Shown piece by piece: positions 1-9,602 of a stretch of DNA of 64,000 nt. The notes beneath the pieces were generated by a model. It had not been told where the DNA came from. It did no database searches and saw only the letters and a program-made list of their open reading frames with translations. The stretch spans positions 1-64,000 of the forward strand of contig NZ_CP044065.1 in the NCBI RefSeq assembly GCF_008693385.1, given 5' to 3'. A program made the position numbers and the translations under genes. Positions within the stretch are counted from its first letter, which is position 1. Every line of letters begins with the position of its first letter. The DNA is from Cupriavidus pauculus. Lineage in GTDB: Bacteria > Pseudomonadota > Gammaproteobacteria > Burkholderiales > Burkholderiaceae.

Positions 1-791
1 GGCAGTGTGAGCAGCAGCTTCATGCGGCCGTCCTGCGGCACGCGCTTTTCCGAGATATCGAGGCGCGACAGCACCTTGATCCGCGTCGCGATCTTGTCGC
101 GGATATCGAGCGGCGGCCGCGCGACCTCCTGCAGCACGCCGTCCACGCGGAAGCGGATGCGGTAGAAGAACTCGAACGGCTCGAAGTGCAGGTCGGATGC
201 ACCGCGCTGGAAGGCTTCGGTGAGCAGCTTCTGCAGAAAGCGCACGACCGGCGCGTCGTCGATCTCGTTGCCGGCGCCCTTGCGTGCGCCCGCCGCGGCC
301 ACGGGATCGTAGTCGATCATCTTGGTCGGCGTGGCGCCGACGCCGCCGGGCGAAATATTCTTGAGCGTACCGAGCGCTTCGCCGGCCGAGCGGACCTGCT
401 TCATCAGCTTGTCGTGCTCGACCACCACCGTTTCCACGGGCAGGTTGAACTTCTGCTTGATGGCGTCGATGCCGGCCTGGTTCGCGGGGTCCGACATCGC
501 GACGATCAGGCGGTTCTCGCGGCGGCCCAGCGGCAGCAGGCGATGCGCGTGGAACTCGCGGTTGCCGGCAAGCGCCGGCGGCACGCGGGCGAGGTTGTAT
601 TGCGTGAGGTCGAGCAGCGGCAGCTGGTACTTGTCCGCGGCGAAGATCGCGACGTCGTGCGCGCTCATCGTGCCGCTCGCGATGATCTCGTCGATCAGCT
701 GCGTCTTCTTCTCTCTTGCCGTCTGTTCCAGCTGGGCAAGCAACGCGGGTGCGATCCGCCGACTCTGCGCCAGGGCGAGGCCTAGTGTCAT
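1..791 (-). CDS. pilB: Type IV pilus assembly ATPase PilB, N-terminal part
   Basis: The gene runs off the left edge, so only the first 263 codons are visible, read from the ATG at 791. The family powers pilus extension from the cytoplasmic face of the inner membrane. The visible protein has the N-terminal type II/IV secretion ATPase domain (roughly residues 1-150). It then enters the conserved N2 region with the strings DDAPVVRFL, GASDLHFEP and RIRFRVDG, followed by LDISEKRVPQDGR. Walker A, the Asp box and Walker B lie outside the window. The ribosome binding site is weak, but the start agrees with the family N-terminus (MTLGLALAQ). PilS and PilR, 14 kb away in this window, are the usual regulators of this system. 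Confidence 0.93.
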   Translation of the reverse strand, partial: MTLGLALAQSRRIAPALLAQLEQTAREKKTQLIDEIIASGTMSAHDVAIFAADKYQLPLLDLTQYNLARVPPALAGNREFHAHRLLPLGRRENRLIVAMSDPANQAGIDAIKQKFNLPVETVVVEHDKLMKQVRSAGEALGTLKNISPGGVGATPTKMIDYDPVAAAGARKGAGNEIDDAPVVRFLQKLLTEAFQRGASDLHFEPFEFFYRIRFRVDGVLQEVARPPLDIRDKIATRIKVLSRLDISEKRVPQDGRMKLLLTL

Positions 792-1069
792 GGCAATACG
801 ATGCGTATGAGCGCGCTGGCGACAGCGCTGCGCGCGATTTGACTACGGCGGGATCGGCGGGGGCAAGCGTCCCGGATTCGGGCCAGTTTGCCGGTGGGGT
901 CACTTTTTGTAAAGCGAGGCGGGCGGGGGTATTGGCGTTTGCGCGACAGTCCGCAACCCTACTTGCGCAGGGCTGTGACAGTCCCGCGATGGACGCGGGA
1001 ACAATCGCCGGGAGAACGTCGGAAAAACAAAAAAGCCGCACATTGCTGTGCGGCTTTTCTGAGGAAATC
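792..1069. other. Intergenic region between pilB and tRNA-Pro
   Basis: These 278 bases hold the pilB upstream region and, at the right end, the tRNA terminator. I found no sigma-54 GG-N10-GC pair that fits and no convincing sigma-70 hexamer pair for pilB. No ORF here looks like a gene. Confidence 0.5.
1029..1060 (-). terminator. Rho-independent terminator of tRNA-Pro
   Basis: Read on the minus strand, a 9-bp stem (AGCCGCACA with TGTGCGGCT) closes a short loop and is followed by an almost continuous T run. It lies just downstream of the tRNA gene. Confidence 0.85.
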
Positions 1070-1146
1070 TGGTCGGGGTGAGAGGATTCGAACCTCCGGC
1101 CTCTACGTCCCGAACGTAGCGCTCTACCAGGCTAAGCTACACCCCG
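1070..1146 (-). tRNA. tRNA-Pro (anticodon CGG)
   Basis: The minus strand folds as a standard cloverleaf. The 7-bp acceptor stem is CGGGGTG/CACCCCG. The D arm is rich in G. The anticodon stem CTACG/CGTAG encloses loop TTCGGGA, giving anticodon CGG, and the T arm has GGTTCGAATCC. The 3' ACCA end is encoded (1070-1073). The gene lies only 38 nt downstream of the ispB stop on the same strand, so co-transcription with ispB is possible, and its own terminator follows. It decodes CCG, a heavily used proline codon in such GC-rich genomes. Confidence 0.97.
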
Positions 1147-1184
1147 ATTTCGGTGTTTTCTTCGCTGTTGTTTGCTTCGCGTCG

Positions 1185-2171
1185 TTACGACTGACGTTGC
1201 AGCGAGAAAGCACACAAGTCTATCAGCGTTTCTTTCAGTTGGGAAGGGGGAAATTGCATTGCCGCTTTTTCCGCGGCTTCCGCCTCGCGTTGCGCGGCCG
1301 CGAACGTCACGTCGAGCGCGCCGCTTGCATGGATGGCCGCGAAGACCGCGTCGAAGTGTTCGGTGCCGCCCTGGACGATCGCGTCGCGCGCGAGTTCGCG
1401 CTGCTCCGACGTACCGTGCTCGAGCAGATGCAGCAGCGGCAGCGTGGGTTTGCCCTCGCGCAGGTCGTCGCCGGCGTTCTTGCCCATCTGCTCCGCGCTC
1501 GCGGTGTAGTCGAGCATGTCGTCGATCAACTGGAACGCGGTGCCGATGCGGCGGCCATACTCGGCCGCGGCTTCTTCCATCGCGGCGTCCGCGCCCGCCA
1601 GCACCGCACCGAGCTGCGCCGAGGCCTCGAACAGCTTGGCCGTCTTGTAGCGGATGACCTGCAGGTACCGTTCGACGGTCACCTCGGGATCGTGCATGTT
1701 GAGCAGCTGCAGCACTTCGCCTTCCGCGATCACGTTGGTCGCGTTGGAGAGAATCTCCATGATGCGCATGCTGCCGGCGTCGACCATCATCTGGAACGCG
1801 CGCGAGTAGAGGAAGTCGCCGACCAGCACGCTCGCGGCATTGCCGAACACCGCATTGGCGGTCTCGCGGCCGCGGCGCAGTTCGGATTCGTCGACGACGT
1901 CGTCGTGGAGCAGCGTGGCGGTATGAATGAATTCGACGACGGCCGCCATTTCATGATGGCGATGTCCGTCGTAGCCAAAGGCGCGTGCCGACAGCAGCAG
2001 GATCACCGGACGCAGGCGCTTGCCGCCCGCGCCGATGATGTACTCGCCGATCTGCTCGATCAGCGGCACTTCCGATGCCAGTCGATGACGAATGACGGCG
2101 TCAACGGCGCGCATGTCGGCAGCGACCGGGGCAAGCAAGGCAGTGGCGGAAGACTGGGACAAGATGATCAC
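1185..2171 (-). CDS. ispB: Octaprenyl diphosphate synthase
   Basis: This trans-prenyltransferase extends farnesyl diphosphate with isopentenyl diphosphate to make the ubiquinone side chain. The 328-aa product has GGKRLRP (49-55), the first aspartate-rich motif DDVVD (90-94) and the second DDMLD (217-221), with KTAKLFEAS between them. Length and motif spacing are normal for the family. The coordinates use a GTG start at 2171. A TTG at 2162 (giving MSQSSATALL) has GGTGA five bases upstream and may be the real start; the coding difference is three residues. A TATAAT hexamer on the minus strand (2191-2196) is a candidate -10. The gene is divergent from rplU, as in many proteobacteria. Confidence 0.95.
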   Translation of the reverse strand: MIILSQSSATALLAPVAADMRAVDAVIRHRLASEVPLIEQIGEYIIGAGGKRLRPVILLLSARAFGYDGHRHHEMAAVVEFIHTATLLHDDVVDESELRRGRETANAVFGNAASVLVGDFLYSRAFQMMVDAGSMRIMEILSNATNVIAEGEVLQLLNMHDPEVTVERYLQVIRYKTAKLFEASAQLGAVLAGADAAMEEAAAEYGRRIGTAFQLIDDMLDYTASAEQMGKNAGDDLREGKPTLPLLHLLEHGTSEQRELARDAIVQGGTEHFDAVFAAIHASGALDVTFAAAQREAEAAEKAAMQFPPSQLKETLIDLCAFSLQRQS

Positions 2172-2190
2172 CGTTACGCAAAACCGGTGG

Positions 2191-2196
2191 ATTATA
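2191..2196 (-). promoter_or_regulatory. Candidate -10 element of ispB
   Basis: A perfect TATAAT on the minus strand, 20 bp upstream of the GTG start. No good -35 hexamer sits 17 bp away. Confidence 0.4.
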
Positions 2197-2232
2197 TGCG
2201 AAGCATGTGAGGGAATGGCTGCGCGCGGGTCC

Positions 2233-2238
2233 TATAAT
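2233..2238 (+). promoter_or_regulatory. TATAAT -10 element, possibly for a leaderless small mRNA
   Basis: A perfect -10 hexamer on the plus strand. The expected start site, about 7 bases downstream, falls on or next to the ATG at 2245. A -35 element is not evident. Confidence 0.35.
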
Positions 2239-2244
2239 GCGCGC

Positions 2245-2343
2245 ATGGACAAGACCCGCGCATCCCGCCGGCAGTCGCGACGCACCGTCTGGTGGATCGC
2301 CTTTGCCGCGCTGGCCGGCTTTCTGCTGGCCGACCTGACCTGA
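2245..2343 (+). CDS. Possible small membrane protein (32 aa)
   Basis: A short reading frame between ispB and rplU, not recognised as a known family. It has an arginine-rich N-terminus (MDKTRASRRQSRR) followed by one hydrophobic stretch of about 15 residues (VWWIAFAALAGFLLA) and a short polar tail. This is the layout of a single-pass small membrane protein with a cytoplasmic N-terminus. There is no Shine-Dalgarno sequence; instead the ATG sits where transcription from TATAAT (2233-2238) would begin. It could equally be chance coding in the ispB/rplU spacer. Conservation in relatives is the deciding test. Confidence 0.3.
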   Translation: MDKTRASRRQSRRTVWWIAFAALAGFLLADLT

Positions 2344-2411
2344 CGCGACAGGCCCGGTGAAGTGCCTGAGCCGCCGCTGGCAGCCCGAGGCTGGCTATCT
2401 ATTTGTTTCCT

Positions 2412-2440
2412 TTGCGCTTTTCCTCAAGCTGGTATAGAAT
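2412..2440 (+). promoter_or_regulatory. Sigma-70 promoter of rplU-rpmA
   Basis: -35 TTGCGC (2412-2417), a 17-bp spacer and -10 TAGAAT (2435-2440). Transcription from here gives a leader of about 135 nt before rplU. The leader contains a perfect CCATGA-AGA-TCATGG hairpin (2483-2497). Confidence 0.65.
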
Positions 2441-2580
2441 TGCCGGTTCCTTCGGTCTGTCTCGGCTATTCAGTCGCGGCAACCATGAAGATCATGGCGT
2501 AAGAAGCGGCGCCAGCCCGTGGTGCAGTATTGGTAAGCCGGGCAGCATTTCTCGCTTCATTCACATCGAGAGGTTCGACA

Positions 2581-2892
2581 ATGTACGCGGTCGTAAAAAC
2601 CGGCGGCAAGCAATACAAGGTTGCTGCTGGCGAAAAACTTAAAGTAGAACAGATACCGGCAGACATTGGCGCAGAAATCACGCTGGACCAGGTGCTCGCA
2701 GTGGGCGCCGGCGACCAAATCAAGTTTGGTACGCCGCTGGTGAGCGGGGCTTCCGTCAAGGCTACCGTGATCTCCCAAGGTCGTCACGACAAGGTGAAGA
2801 TCTTCAAGATGCGCCGTCGCAAGCACTATCAAAAGCGTCAGGGCCATCGTCAGAATTACACCGAGCTGCGCATCGACACGATCGTTGCCTGA
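2581..2892 (+). CDS. rplU: 50S ribosomal protein L21
   Basis: A 103-aa protein starting [14 protein letters not shown], with the family's KRQGHRQ...T C-terminal region rich in basic residues ([18 protein letters not shown]). It binds 23S rRNA in the large subunit. The ATG at 2581 is chosen over upstream in-frame starts because GAGAGG precedes it and because L21 proteins begin MYAV. It is the first gene of rplU-rpmA (30-nt gap), with a promoter at 2412-2440 and a shared terminator after rpmA. Confidence 0.98.
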   Translation: MYAVVKTGGKQYKVAAGEKLKVEQIPADIGAEITLDQVLAVGAGDQIKFGTPLVSGASVKATVISQGRHDKVKIFKMRRRKHYQKRQGHRQNYTELRIDTIVA

Positions 2893-2921
2893 GCGATATT
2901 CGGCCTAGACAGGAGTAAGAC

Positions 2922-3182
2922 ATGGCACAGAAAAAAGGCGGCGGTTCCACGCGGAACGGCCGTGATTCGGAATCGAAGCGCCTGGGCGTGAAGGTGTACG
3001 GTGGCCAGGCCATCAACGCCGGCGGCATCATCGTTCGTCAACGCGGTACGCGCGTGCATGCTGGCGAAAACGTCGGCATCGGCAAGGACCACACGCTGTT
3101 CGCGCTGGTTGACGGCCACGTGCAGTTCGCCGTCAAGGGCCCTGCCAAGAAGCAGCAAGTCAGCGTCGTTCCGGCGGCCTGA
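2922..3182 (+). CDS. rpmA: 50S ribosomal protein L27
   Basis: An 86-aa basic protein with the invariant [17 protein letters not shown]-terminus that reaches into the peptidyl transferase centre, then LGVKVYGGQ and IIVRQRGT. The length is normal. An AGGAG Shine-Dalgarno sequence lies upstream of the ATG. It follows rplU as usual and is closed by a strong terminator, so obgE is likely transcribed separately or by read-through. Confidence 0.98.
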   Translation: MAQKKGGGSTRNGRDSESKRLGVKVYGGQAINAGGIIVRQRGTRVHAGENVGIGKDHTLFALVDGHVQFAVKGPAKKQQVSVVPAA

Positions 3183-3204
3183 TAACAGCCTTTGCAGCAC
3201 GAAG

Positions 3205-3230
3205 GCCCCGCAACGCTTGCGGGGCTTTTT
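3205..3230 (+). terminator. Rho-independent terminator after rpmA
   Basis: Stem GCCCCGCAA/TTGCGGGGC (9 bp) with a CGC loop, directly followed by TTTTT. Confidence 0.9.
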
Positions 3231-3251
3231 CATTTCTGGCGACAATGTTGA

Positions 3252-4391
<1,140 letters not shown>

Positions 4392-4427
4392 CCGTTTCCT
4401 GATTCCCACATCATTCGATACCCCACC

Positions 4428-5546
4428 ATGCAATCGGTCATCGCGCAGGCAAAACGCATCGTCGTCAAGGTGGGGTCGAGCCTTGTCACCAACGACGGCA
4501 AGGGACTCGATCACGACGCCATCGCGCGCTGGGCCGCGCAGATCGCGAAGCTGCGCGCGGCCGGCAAGGAAGTGGTGCTGGTCAGCTCGGGCGCCATCGC
4601 CGAGGGCATGCAGCGTCTGGGCTGGACGCGCCGTCCGCGCGAAATCCACGAGCTGCAGGCAGCGGCCGCGGTCGGGCAGATGGGGCTGGCACAGGTCTAC
4701 GAGACGCAGTTCGGCCGCTATGGCATTCGCACCGCGCAGGTGCTGCTGACCCACGCGGACCTGGCCGACCGCGAACGCTACCTCAATGCGCGCTCCACAC
4801 TGCTGACGCTGCTGTCGCTGGGCGTGGTGCCGATCATCAACGAGAACGACACGGTCGTCACCGACGAAATCAAGTTCGGGGACAACGACACGCTCGGCGC
4901 GCTCGTGACGAACCTGATCGAAGGCGATGCACTGGTCATCCTGACCGACCAGCGCGGCCTCTATACGGCCGACCCGCGCAAGGACCCCAACGCGCGGTTC
5001 GTCGACGAAGCCATGGCCGGCACGCTCGAACTCGAGGCGATGGCTGGCGGCGCGGGCACCTCGATCGGCCGCGGCGGCATGCTGACCAAGATCCTCGCGG
5101 CCAAGCGCGCGGCCAAGTCCGGCGCGCACACGACGATCGCGTCGGGCCGCGAAGCCAACGTGCTCGAGCGTCTGGCCGAGGGGGAGGCCATCGGCACGCA
5201 GCTGCTGGCGCCGACGGGCCGGCTCACGGCACGCAAGCAGTGGATGGCCGACCATCTGCAGCTGCGCGGCCGCGTGATCATCGACGCGGGCGCCGTGGAA
5301 AAGCTGACGGGCGGCGGCAAGTCGCTGCTGCCGATCGGCGTGGTGGAAGTGCAGGGAGAATTCGCGCGCGGGGAAGTCATCGCGTGCGTGGATCCGGCGG
5401 GACTCGAAGTCGCGCGCGGCATCACCAACTATTCGAGCGCCGAGGCGCGCCTGATCGCGCGCAAGCCGTCATCGGAGATCGAGACGGTGCTTGGCCATCT
5501 GAACGAGCCCGAGCTCATTCACCGCGACAATCTGGTGCTGGTGTAA
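4428..5546 (+). CDS. proB: Glutamate 5-kinase
   Basis: Catalyses the first step of proline synthesis, phosphorylating glutamate to gamma-glutamyl phosphate. The 372-aa protein has the amino-acid kinase domain: [11 protein letters not shown] at the N-terminus, [17 protein letters not shown] and FGDNDTLGA, and the nucleotide-binding region [13 protein letters not shown]. About 80 residues at the C-terminus form a PUA domain ([14 protein letters not shown] to [12 protein letters not shown]). It lies 36 nt after obgE on the same strand and is probably co-transcribed with it. Length and motifs are complete. Confidence 0.97.
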   Translation: MQSVIAQAKRIVVKVGSSLVTNDGKGLDHDAIARWAAQIAKLRAAGKEVVLVSSGAIAEGMQRLGWTRRPREIHELQAAAAVGQMGLAQVYETQFGRYGIRTAQVLLTHADLADRERYLNARSTLLTLLSLGVVPIINENDTVVTDEIKFGDNDTLGALVTNLIEGDALVILTDQRGLYTADPRKDPNARFVDEAMAGTLELEAMAGGAGTSIGRGGMLTKILAAKRAAKSGAHTTIASGREANVLERLAEGEAIGTQLLAPTGRLTARKQWMADHLQLRGRVIIDAGAVEKLTGGGKSLLPIGVVEVQGEFARGEVIACVDPAGLEVARGITNYSSAEARLIARKPSSEIETVLGHLNEPELIHRDNLVLV

Positions 5547-5556
5547 GGCCGGGCGG

Positions 5557-5579
5557 GCGCCCCTCGGGAAGAGAGGCGC
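5557..5579. other. Hairpin downstream of proB
   Basis: GCGCCCCTC and GAGAGGCGC pair with one C-A mismatch around a GGGAA loop. There is no T run, so it may be a weak or factor-dependent terminator for obgE-proB. Confidence 0.4.
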
Positions 5580-5613
5580 TAGTCCGGGCGGCGCGACGGA
5601 GCACCGCTGAAAA

Positions 5614-5669
5614 ATCACCGCCGGCGCATCACCGCCGGAGCATCACCGCCGGAGCATCACCGCCGGAAG
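5614..5669. repeat. 14-bp tandem repeat, four copies, covering a stop codon
   Basis: Unit ATCACCGCCGGAGC, with copies at 5614, 5628, 5642 and 5656 and only one to three changes between copies. The last copy includes the TGA stop and final arginine codons of the CNP1-like gene on the minus strand. Confidence 0.9.
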
Positions 5670-6220
5670 GTCGGTGCATACGCGCGCAGGTCGCGCACGA
5701 GCTTTTCGGGCTTGCCGGCGACGGTGCGGCCCTCGCAGAAGTAGTCGGTCGCGAGCGTCGAGGCGTAGCTGTTGCGCTGACGCGTCATCATCCGTTGCCA
5801 GTCGTCCGCGCCCCGGTTCGAGACCCATTCCTTGCTGCCGGTCGGCATCGTCGCGTAGATCTTGCGCTCGAACGCATCGCAGCGCATGCCTTCATAGCTC
5901 ACGTTCCGCGCGCCGGTCTTGCTCGTGATGACCACCGTGTAACGCACCACGTTGTCGGCGCCCACGCTGACCGACTTGGCATCGACCGCGAAGTCGAAGT
6001 TGCCCGAGTCGTTGACCGAGAACGGAATCAGGTCGGCATCCTGCGGCGGCGCCGGCAGGGTGGTTTCGGCTTCCTTGAACGGTTTGCTCTCGAACGGATC
6101 GAGCCAGGCGACCTCGCCGTCATCGTGTTGCTTGCTATTGGTCTTGCAACCTCCCAGTACGAGGCAGGCTGCCACAAGCAGCAGCCCGGCGCGAGCGGCC
6201 GGGCCGGTAAAGCGTTTCAT
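5657..6220 (-). CDS. CNP1-like family lipoprotein
   Basis: A 187-aa protein with a lipoprotein signal: basic start, hydrophobic core and lipobox LGGC with Cys25 as the lipidated residue. It is therefore probably anchored on the periplasmic side of a membrane. The mature part matches the uncharacterised CNP1-like family of betaproteobacteria (strings WLDPFESKPFKEAE, YTVVITSKTGARNVSYEGMRC and WVSNRGADDWQ). Its ATG overlaps the rppH stop by one base (TGATG), so the two genes are translationally coupled in one transcript. The function is unknown. A 14-bp tandem repeat runs through its stop codon. Confidence 0.85.
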   Translation of the reverse strand: MKRFTGPAARAGLLLVAACLVLGGCKTNSKQHDDGEVAWLDPFESKPFKEAETTLPAPPQDADLIPFSVNDSGNFDFAVDAKSVSVGADNVVRYTVVITSKTGARNVSYEGMRCDAFERKIYATMPTGSKEWVSNRGADDWQRMMTRQRNSYASTLATDYFCEGRTVAGKPEKLVRDLRAYAPTFRR

Positions 6221-6870
6221 CAGGACTCCGTTTGGTCAGTAGGCGCCGGATCGGCCGGCGCGGCAGGGTCGGCCGATACGGCCGCGGCATGGGATGGCAT
6301 GGCTGGCGCGGGCGCGCACGACGACGTCGCCGTGCGCTGGCCGCCGTGGCGGCCATGGCCGCCATGATGGTTGCCGTACGGGCTCAGCGGCACGCGGCTG
6401 CGATGCAGGAAGCGCGACAGCTCGGTCAGCGCCATCTGGTAGACGTCGCGCTTGAACTCGATGACCGCATCCAGCGGCACCCAGTACTGGCTCCAGCGCC
6501 ACGCGTCGAATTCCGGGTGGTCGCTGGCGCGCAACTGGATGTCACAGTCGCGACAGACCATGCGCAGCAGGAACCAGATCTGTTTCTGGCCCCTGTAGTG
6601 GCCGCGGATTTCGCGGCGAATGAACTTGTCCGGCACCTCATAACGCAGCCAGTCGCGCGTGCGACCGACAATCCTGACGTGCTCCGGAAGCAGGCCGACT
6701 TCTTCTTGCAGCTCGCGGTACATGGCCTGTTCGGGCGTCTCGCCGTACTTGATGCCACCTTGCGGAAACTGCCAGGAATGTTCGCCGATTCGCTTGCCCC
6801 AGAAGACCTCGTTGCGTGCGTTGATGAGGATGATGCCGACGTTCGGGCGAAAGCCTTCACGATCGAGCAT
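6220..6870 (-). CDS. rppH: RNA pyrophosphohydrolase
   Basis: A Nudix hydrolase that removes pyrophosphate from the 5' end of mRNA and so opens RNase E decay. Residues 1-160 match RppH closely: [21 protein letters not shown] and the Nudix box from Gly38 to Leu61 (GGIKYGE, then [10 protein letters not shown]). The protein is 216 aa, longer than the roughly 160-175 aa enterobacterial enzyme. The extra C-terminal part is low-complexity, rich in His, Gly, Ala and Pro ([12 protein letters not shown]). The start is preceded by GAGGTG. It is divergent from proS and coupled to the downstream CNP1-like gene. Confidence 0.95.
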   Translation of the reverse strand: MLDREGFRPNVGIILINARNEVFWGKRIGEHSWQFPQGGIKYGETPEQAMYRELQEEVGLLPEHVRIVGRTRDWLRYEVPDKFIRREIRGHYRGQKQIWFLLRMVCRDCDIQLRASDHPEFDAWRWSQYWVPLDAVIEFKRDVYQMALTELSRFLHRSRVPLSPYGNHHGGHGRHGGQRTATSSCAPAPAMPSHAAAVSADPAAPADPAPTDQTES

Positions 6871-6902
6871 GACTGCACCTCGAATCCTTTAGAATTACGT
6901 CG

Positions 6903-6908
6903 ATTATA
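6903..6908 (-). promoter_or_regulatory. Candidate -10 element of rppH
   Basis: Perfect TATAAT on the minus strand, 33 bp upstream of the rppH ATG. The -35 region (GC-rich) shows no consensus. Confidence 0.45.
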
Positions 6909-7055
6909 AAGGAAGCGCGCGGGTCGGCCCGGCGAGGGGAATGCTGGTTTTCCCCGAGCGGCAAGGGCAGTTTCAGGCGCGTCTGCCTGCACGTCTTGCC
7001 CACCCGTATCGCCCAACGATTTGACCTTACGCAGAGATCGCAGAGAAATCAACGG

Positions 7056-8777
7056 ATGAAAGCCTCGCAATTCTTCATTTCCACGCTCAAGGAAGCGCCC
7101 GCCGACGCGGAGATCGTGTCGCACAAACTGATGATGCGTGCCGGCATGATCAAGAAGCTGGGCGCCGGCATCTACAACTACATGCCGGTGGGCCTGCGCG
7201 TGATCCGCAAGGTGGAGAACATCGTCCGCGAGGAAATGAACCGCGCCGGCGCCGTGGAGCTGTCCATGCCGGTGATCCAGCCGGCCGAGCTGTGGCAGGA
7301 AACGGGCCGCTGGGACAAGATGGGCCCCGAACTGCTGCGCCTGAAGGACCGCCACGAGCGCGATTTCGCGGTCCAGCCGACCTCGGAAGAGGTGGTCACC
7401 GATATCGCGCGCAGCGAAATCCGCAGCTACAAGCAGCTGCCGGTCAATTTCTATCAGATTCAGACGAAATTCCGCGACGAGCGCCGTCCGCGCTTCGGCA
7501 TCATGCGCGGCCGCGAATTCACGATGAAGGACGCGTACTCGTTCGACCGCGACGTGGAAGGCCTCAAGGTCTCGTACCAGTCGATGTATGACGCGTACGT
7601 GCGGATCTTCCAGCGGTTCGGCCTGGAATTCCGCGCGGTGGCGGCCGACAACGGCGCGATCGGCGGCTCCGGCTCGCACGAATTCCACGTGATTGCCGAT
7701 ACCGGCGAAGACGCGATCGTCTACTGCCCGACCTCCGATTACGCCGCGAACATGGAAGCGGCCGAGGCGCTGCCGCTGCTGGCCAGCCGGGCCGCCCCCG
7801 CCGAGGCCATGGTCAAGGCGTCCACGCCGGGCAAGGCCAAGTGCGAGCACGTGGCCGAGTTTCTCGGCATGCCGCTGGAGCGCACGATCAAGTCGATCGT
7901 GCTGGCCAAGGATACGGAAACGGGCGCCGAAATCTGGCTGCTGCTGCTGCGCGGCGACCACGAGCTGAACGAGGTGAAGGCGTCGAAGGTGCCGGGCCTG
8001 CTGGACTTCCGCTTTGCGACCGAGGCCGAGATCGTCGAGACGTTCGGCACGCCGCCCGGCTACCTGGGCCCCGTCGGCACGAAGAAGCCGGTGAAGGTCG
8101 TGGCCGATCGCACGGTCGCGAACATGAGCGATTTCTGCGTGGGTGCGAACGAGCGCGACTATCACCTGACCGGCGTGAACTGGGGCCGCGACCTGCCCGA
8201 GCCGATCGTCGCGGATATCCGCAACGTGGTGGCCGGCGACGCGTCGCCGGACGGCAAGGGGGTGCTCGATATCTGCCGCGGCATCGAAGTGGGCCACGTG
8301 TTCATGCTCGGGACGCGGTACTCGGAGTCGATGGGCGCCACGTACCTGGACCAGAACGGCAAGACCCAGCCGATGCAGATGGGCTGCTACGGCATTGGCG
8401 TGACGCGGATTCTCGGCGCGGCGATCGAGCAGAACTTCGACGAGCGCGGCATTATCTGGCCCGCCGCGATCGCACCGTTCGCCGTGGTGATCTGCCCGCT
8501 CGGTTACGACCGCTCGGAAGGCGTGAAGGCGGAAGCCGATCGCATCCACGCGGAACTGCTCGCTGCCGGCGTCGACGTGATCATCGACGATCGCGGCGAG
8601 CGTCCGGGCGTGATGTTTGCCGACTGGGAACTGATCGGCGTGCCGCATCGCGTGGTGGTCGGGGACCGTGGCCTCAAGGAAGGCAAGGTCGAGTACCAGG
8701 GCCGCCGCGATACCGAGGCGACGCAGGTCGCCGTGGCCGACATCGTCGCGCACGTGCGCGGCAAGCTCGCGAACTGA
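7056..8777 (+). CDS. proS: Prolyl-tRNA synthetase
   Basis: Charges tRNA-Pro with proline. The 573-aa protein is the long bacterial form. Class II motif 2 and 3 regions flank an inserted YbaK-like editing domain, visible from about residue 235 ([13 protein letters not shown]) to 400 (PKLE-type strings replaced by [12 protein letters not shown]). Other family strings are [18 protein letters not shown] near the start, [17 protein letters not shown] and the C-terminal anticodon-binding domain ([20 protein letters not shown]). The ATG at 7056 is preferred to one 60 bases upstream because ProS proteins begin MKAS. It is divergent from rppH. Confidence 0.97.
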   Translation: MKASQFFISTLKEAPADAEIVSHKLMMRAGMIKKLGAGIYNYMPVGLRVIRKVENIVREEMNRAGAVELSMPVIQPAELWQETGRWDKMGPELLRLKDRHERDFAVQPTSEEVVTDIARSEIRSYKQLPVNFYQIQTKFRDERRPRFGIMRGREFTMKDAYSFDRDVEGLKVSYQSMYDAYVRIFQRFGLEFRAVAADNGAIGGSGSHEFHVIADTGEDAIVYCPTSDYAANMEAAEALPLLASRAAPAEAMVKASTPGKAKCEHVAEFLGMPLERTIKSIVLAKDTETGAEIWLLLLRGDHELNEVKASKVPGLLDFRFATEAEIVETFGTPPGYLGPVGTKKPVKVVADRTVANMSDFCVGANERDYHLTGVNWGRDLPEPIVADIRNVVAGDASPDGKGVLDICRGIEVGHVFMLGTRYSESMGATYLDQNGKTQPMQMGCYGIGVTRILGAAIEQNFDERGIIWPAAIAPFAVVICPLGYDRSEGVKAEADRIHAELLAAGVDVIIDDRGERPGVMFADWELIGVPHRVVVGDRGLKEGKVEYQGRRDTEATQVAVADIVAHVRGKLAN

Positions 8778-8782
8778 GCACC

Positions 8783-9568
8783 ATGCGCGCCCGCCCGCTT
8801 CGTTCCGCCTTGCTCCGCCTCTCGCACCTCTCGCGCCTCCCGCGCGTCCGACTGCATCGGTGGATGCTCGCGGGCGGGCTGGTGCTGACCGCGATGGCGG
8901 GCCCGGCGCAGGCCGGCGCGCAGAAGGAAGAGGCGCTGGCCGACTCCGTGCGCGGCGCGCTGGCCGCGGCCATCGCCGACAACCGGCCCGTGCGGCCGGC
9001 GTTCGCCAGCGGCACGGAGCGGCTTGGCTATCTGAAGTGGCTGGGCGAGATGTCGCGCCGGCTCGAAGGCAAGATTCCCGAGCCGCAGGTGCGCGTGGAG
9101 CTGATCGAAACCGTCTACTACGAGGCCAAGCGCGCGGGGCTCGAACCCGCGCTCGTGCTCGGTCTCGTTCAAGTCGAAAGCGGATTCCGCAAATACGCGA
9201 TCAGCTCGGCCGATGCGCGTGGCCTGATGCAGGTCATGCCGTTCTGGGTGCGCGCGATCGGCGACGGCGACACGCGCAAGCTGTTCCACCTGCAGAGCAA
9301 CCTGCGCTACGGCTGCACGATCCTCCGCCATTACCTCGACCGCGAGAGCGGCGACCTGTTCCTGGCGCTCGGCCGTTACAACGGCAGCCGTGGCCGCCCC
9401 GAATATCCGAACGCGGTGCTGGCGGCGTGGAAGCGCTGGCAGTATTCTGAAGCGACGGTGACCATGGCCGGCGACCCGGAGCCCGCGGTTCCCGCGCGGC
9501 GCGCATTGCCGCCGGAAGCGCCCGCGCGCAATCCCTTCTCGCCGCAACGGATCACCAATCCATCCTGA
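8783..9568 (+). CDS. Lytic transglycosylase (SLT family) with signal peptide
   Basis: A 261-aa secreted enzyme predicted to cleave the glycan strands of peptidoglycan. It has a long arginine-rich N-terminus, a hydrophobic segment (residues 29-44) and a likely signal-peptidase site after AQA. The Slt domain carries the catalytic glutamate Glu132 in VQVESGFRKYAISSADARG, followed by LMQVMPFW and the later YNGSRGRPEYP string. It starts 5 nt after the proS stop and is probably read from the same mRNA. A start at the Met 28 codon would give a more typical signal peptide, so the first 27 residues are uncertain. Confidence 0.9.
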   Translation: MRARPLRSALLRLSHLSRLPRVRLHRWMLAGGLVLTAMAGPAQAGAQKEEALADSVRGALAAAIADNRPVRPAFASGTERLGYLKWLGEMSRRLEGKIPEPQVRVELIETVYYEAKRAGLEPALVLGLVQVESGFRKYAISSADARGLMQVMPFWVRAIGDGDTRKLFHLQSNLRYGCTILRHYLDRESGDLFLALGRYNGSRGRPEYPNAVLAAWKRWQYSEATVTMAGDPEPAVPARRALPPEAPARNPFSPQRITNPS

Positions 9569-9602
9569 GCACGCACACAGCACGCAGGCAGGCAACGCAA
9601 TC

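Noticed and set aside
792..1020. Sigma-54 promoter for pilB
   Set aside because: No GG-N10-GC pair with the correct spacing was found on the minus strand.
6426..8753. A 775-codon minus-strand frame across proS
   Set aside because: Antisense shadow of proS, partly also an out-of-frame read of rppH; no homology strings.
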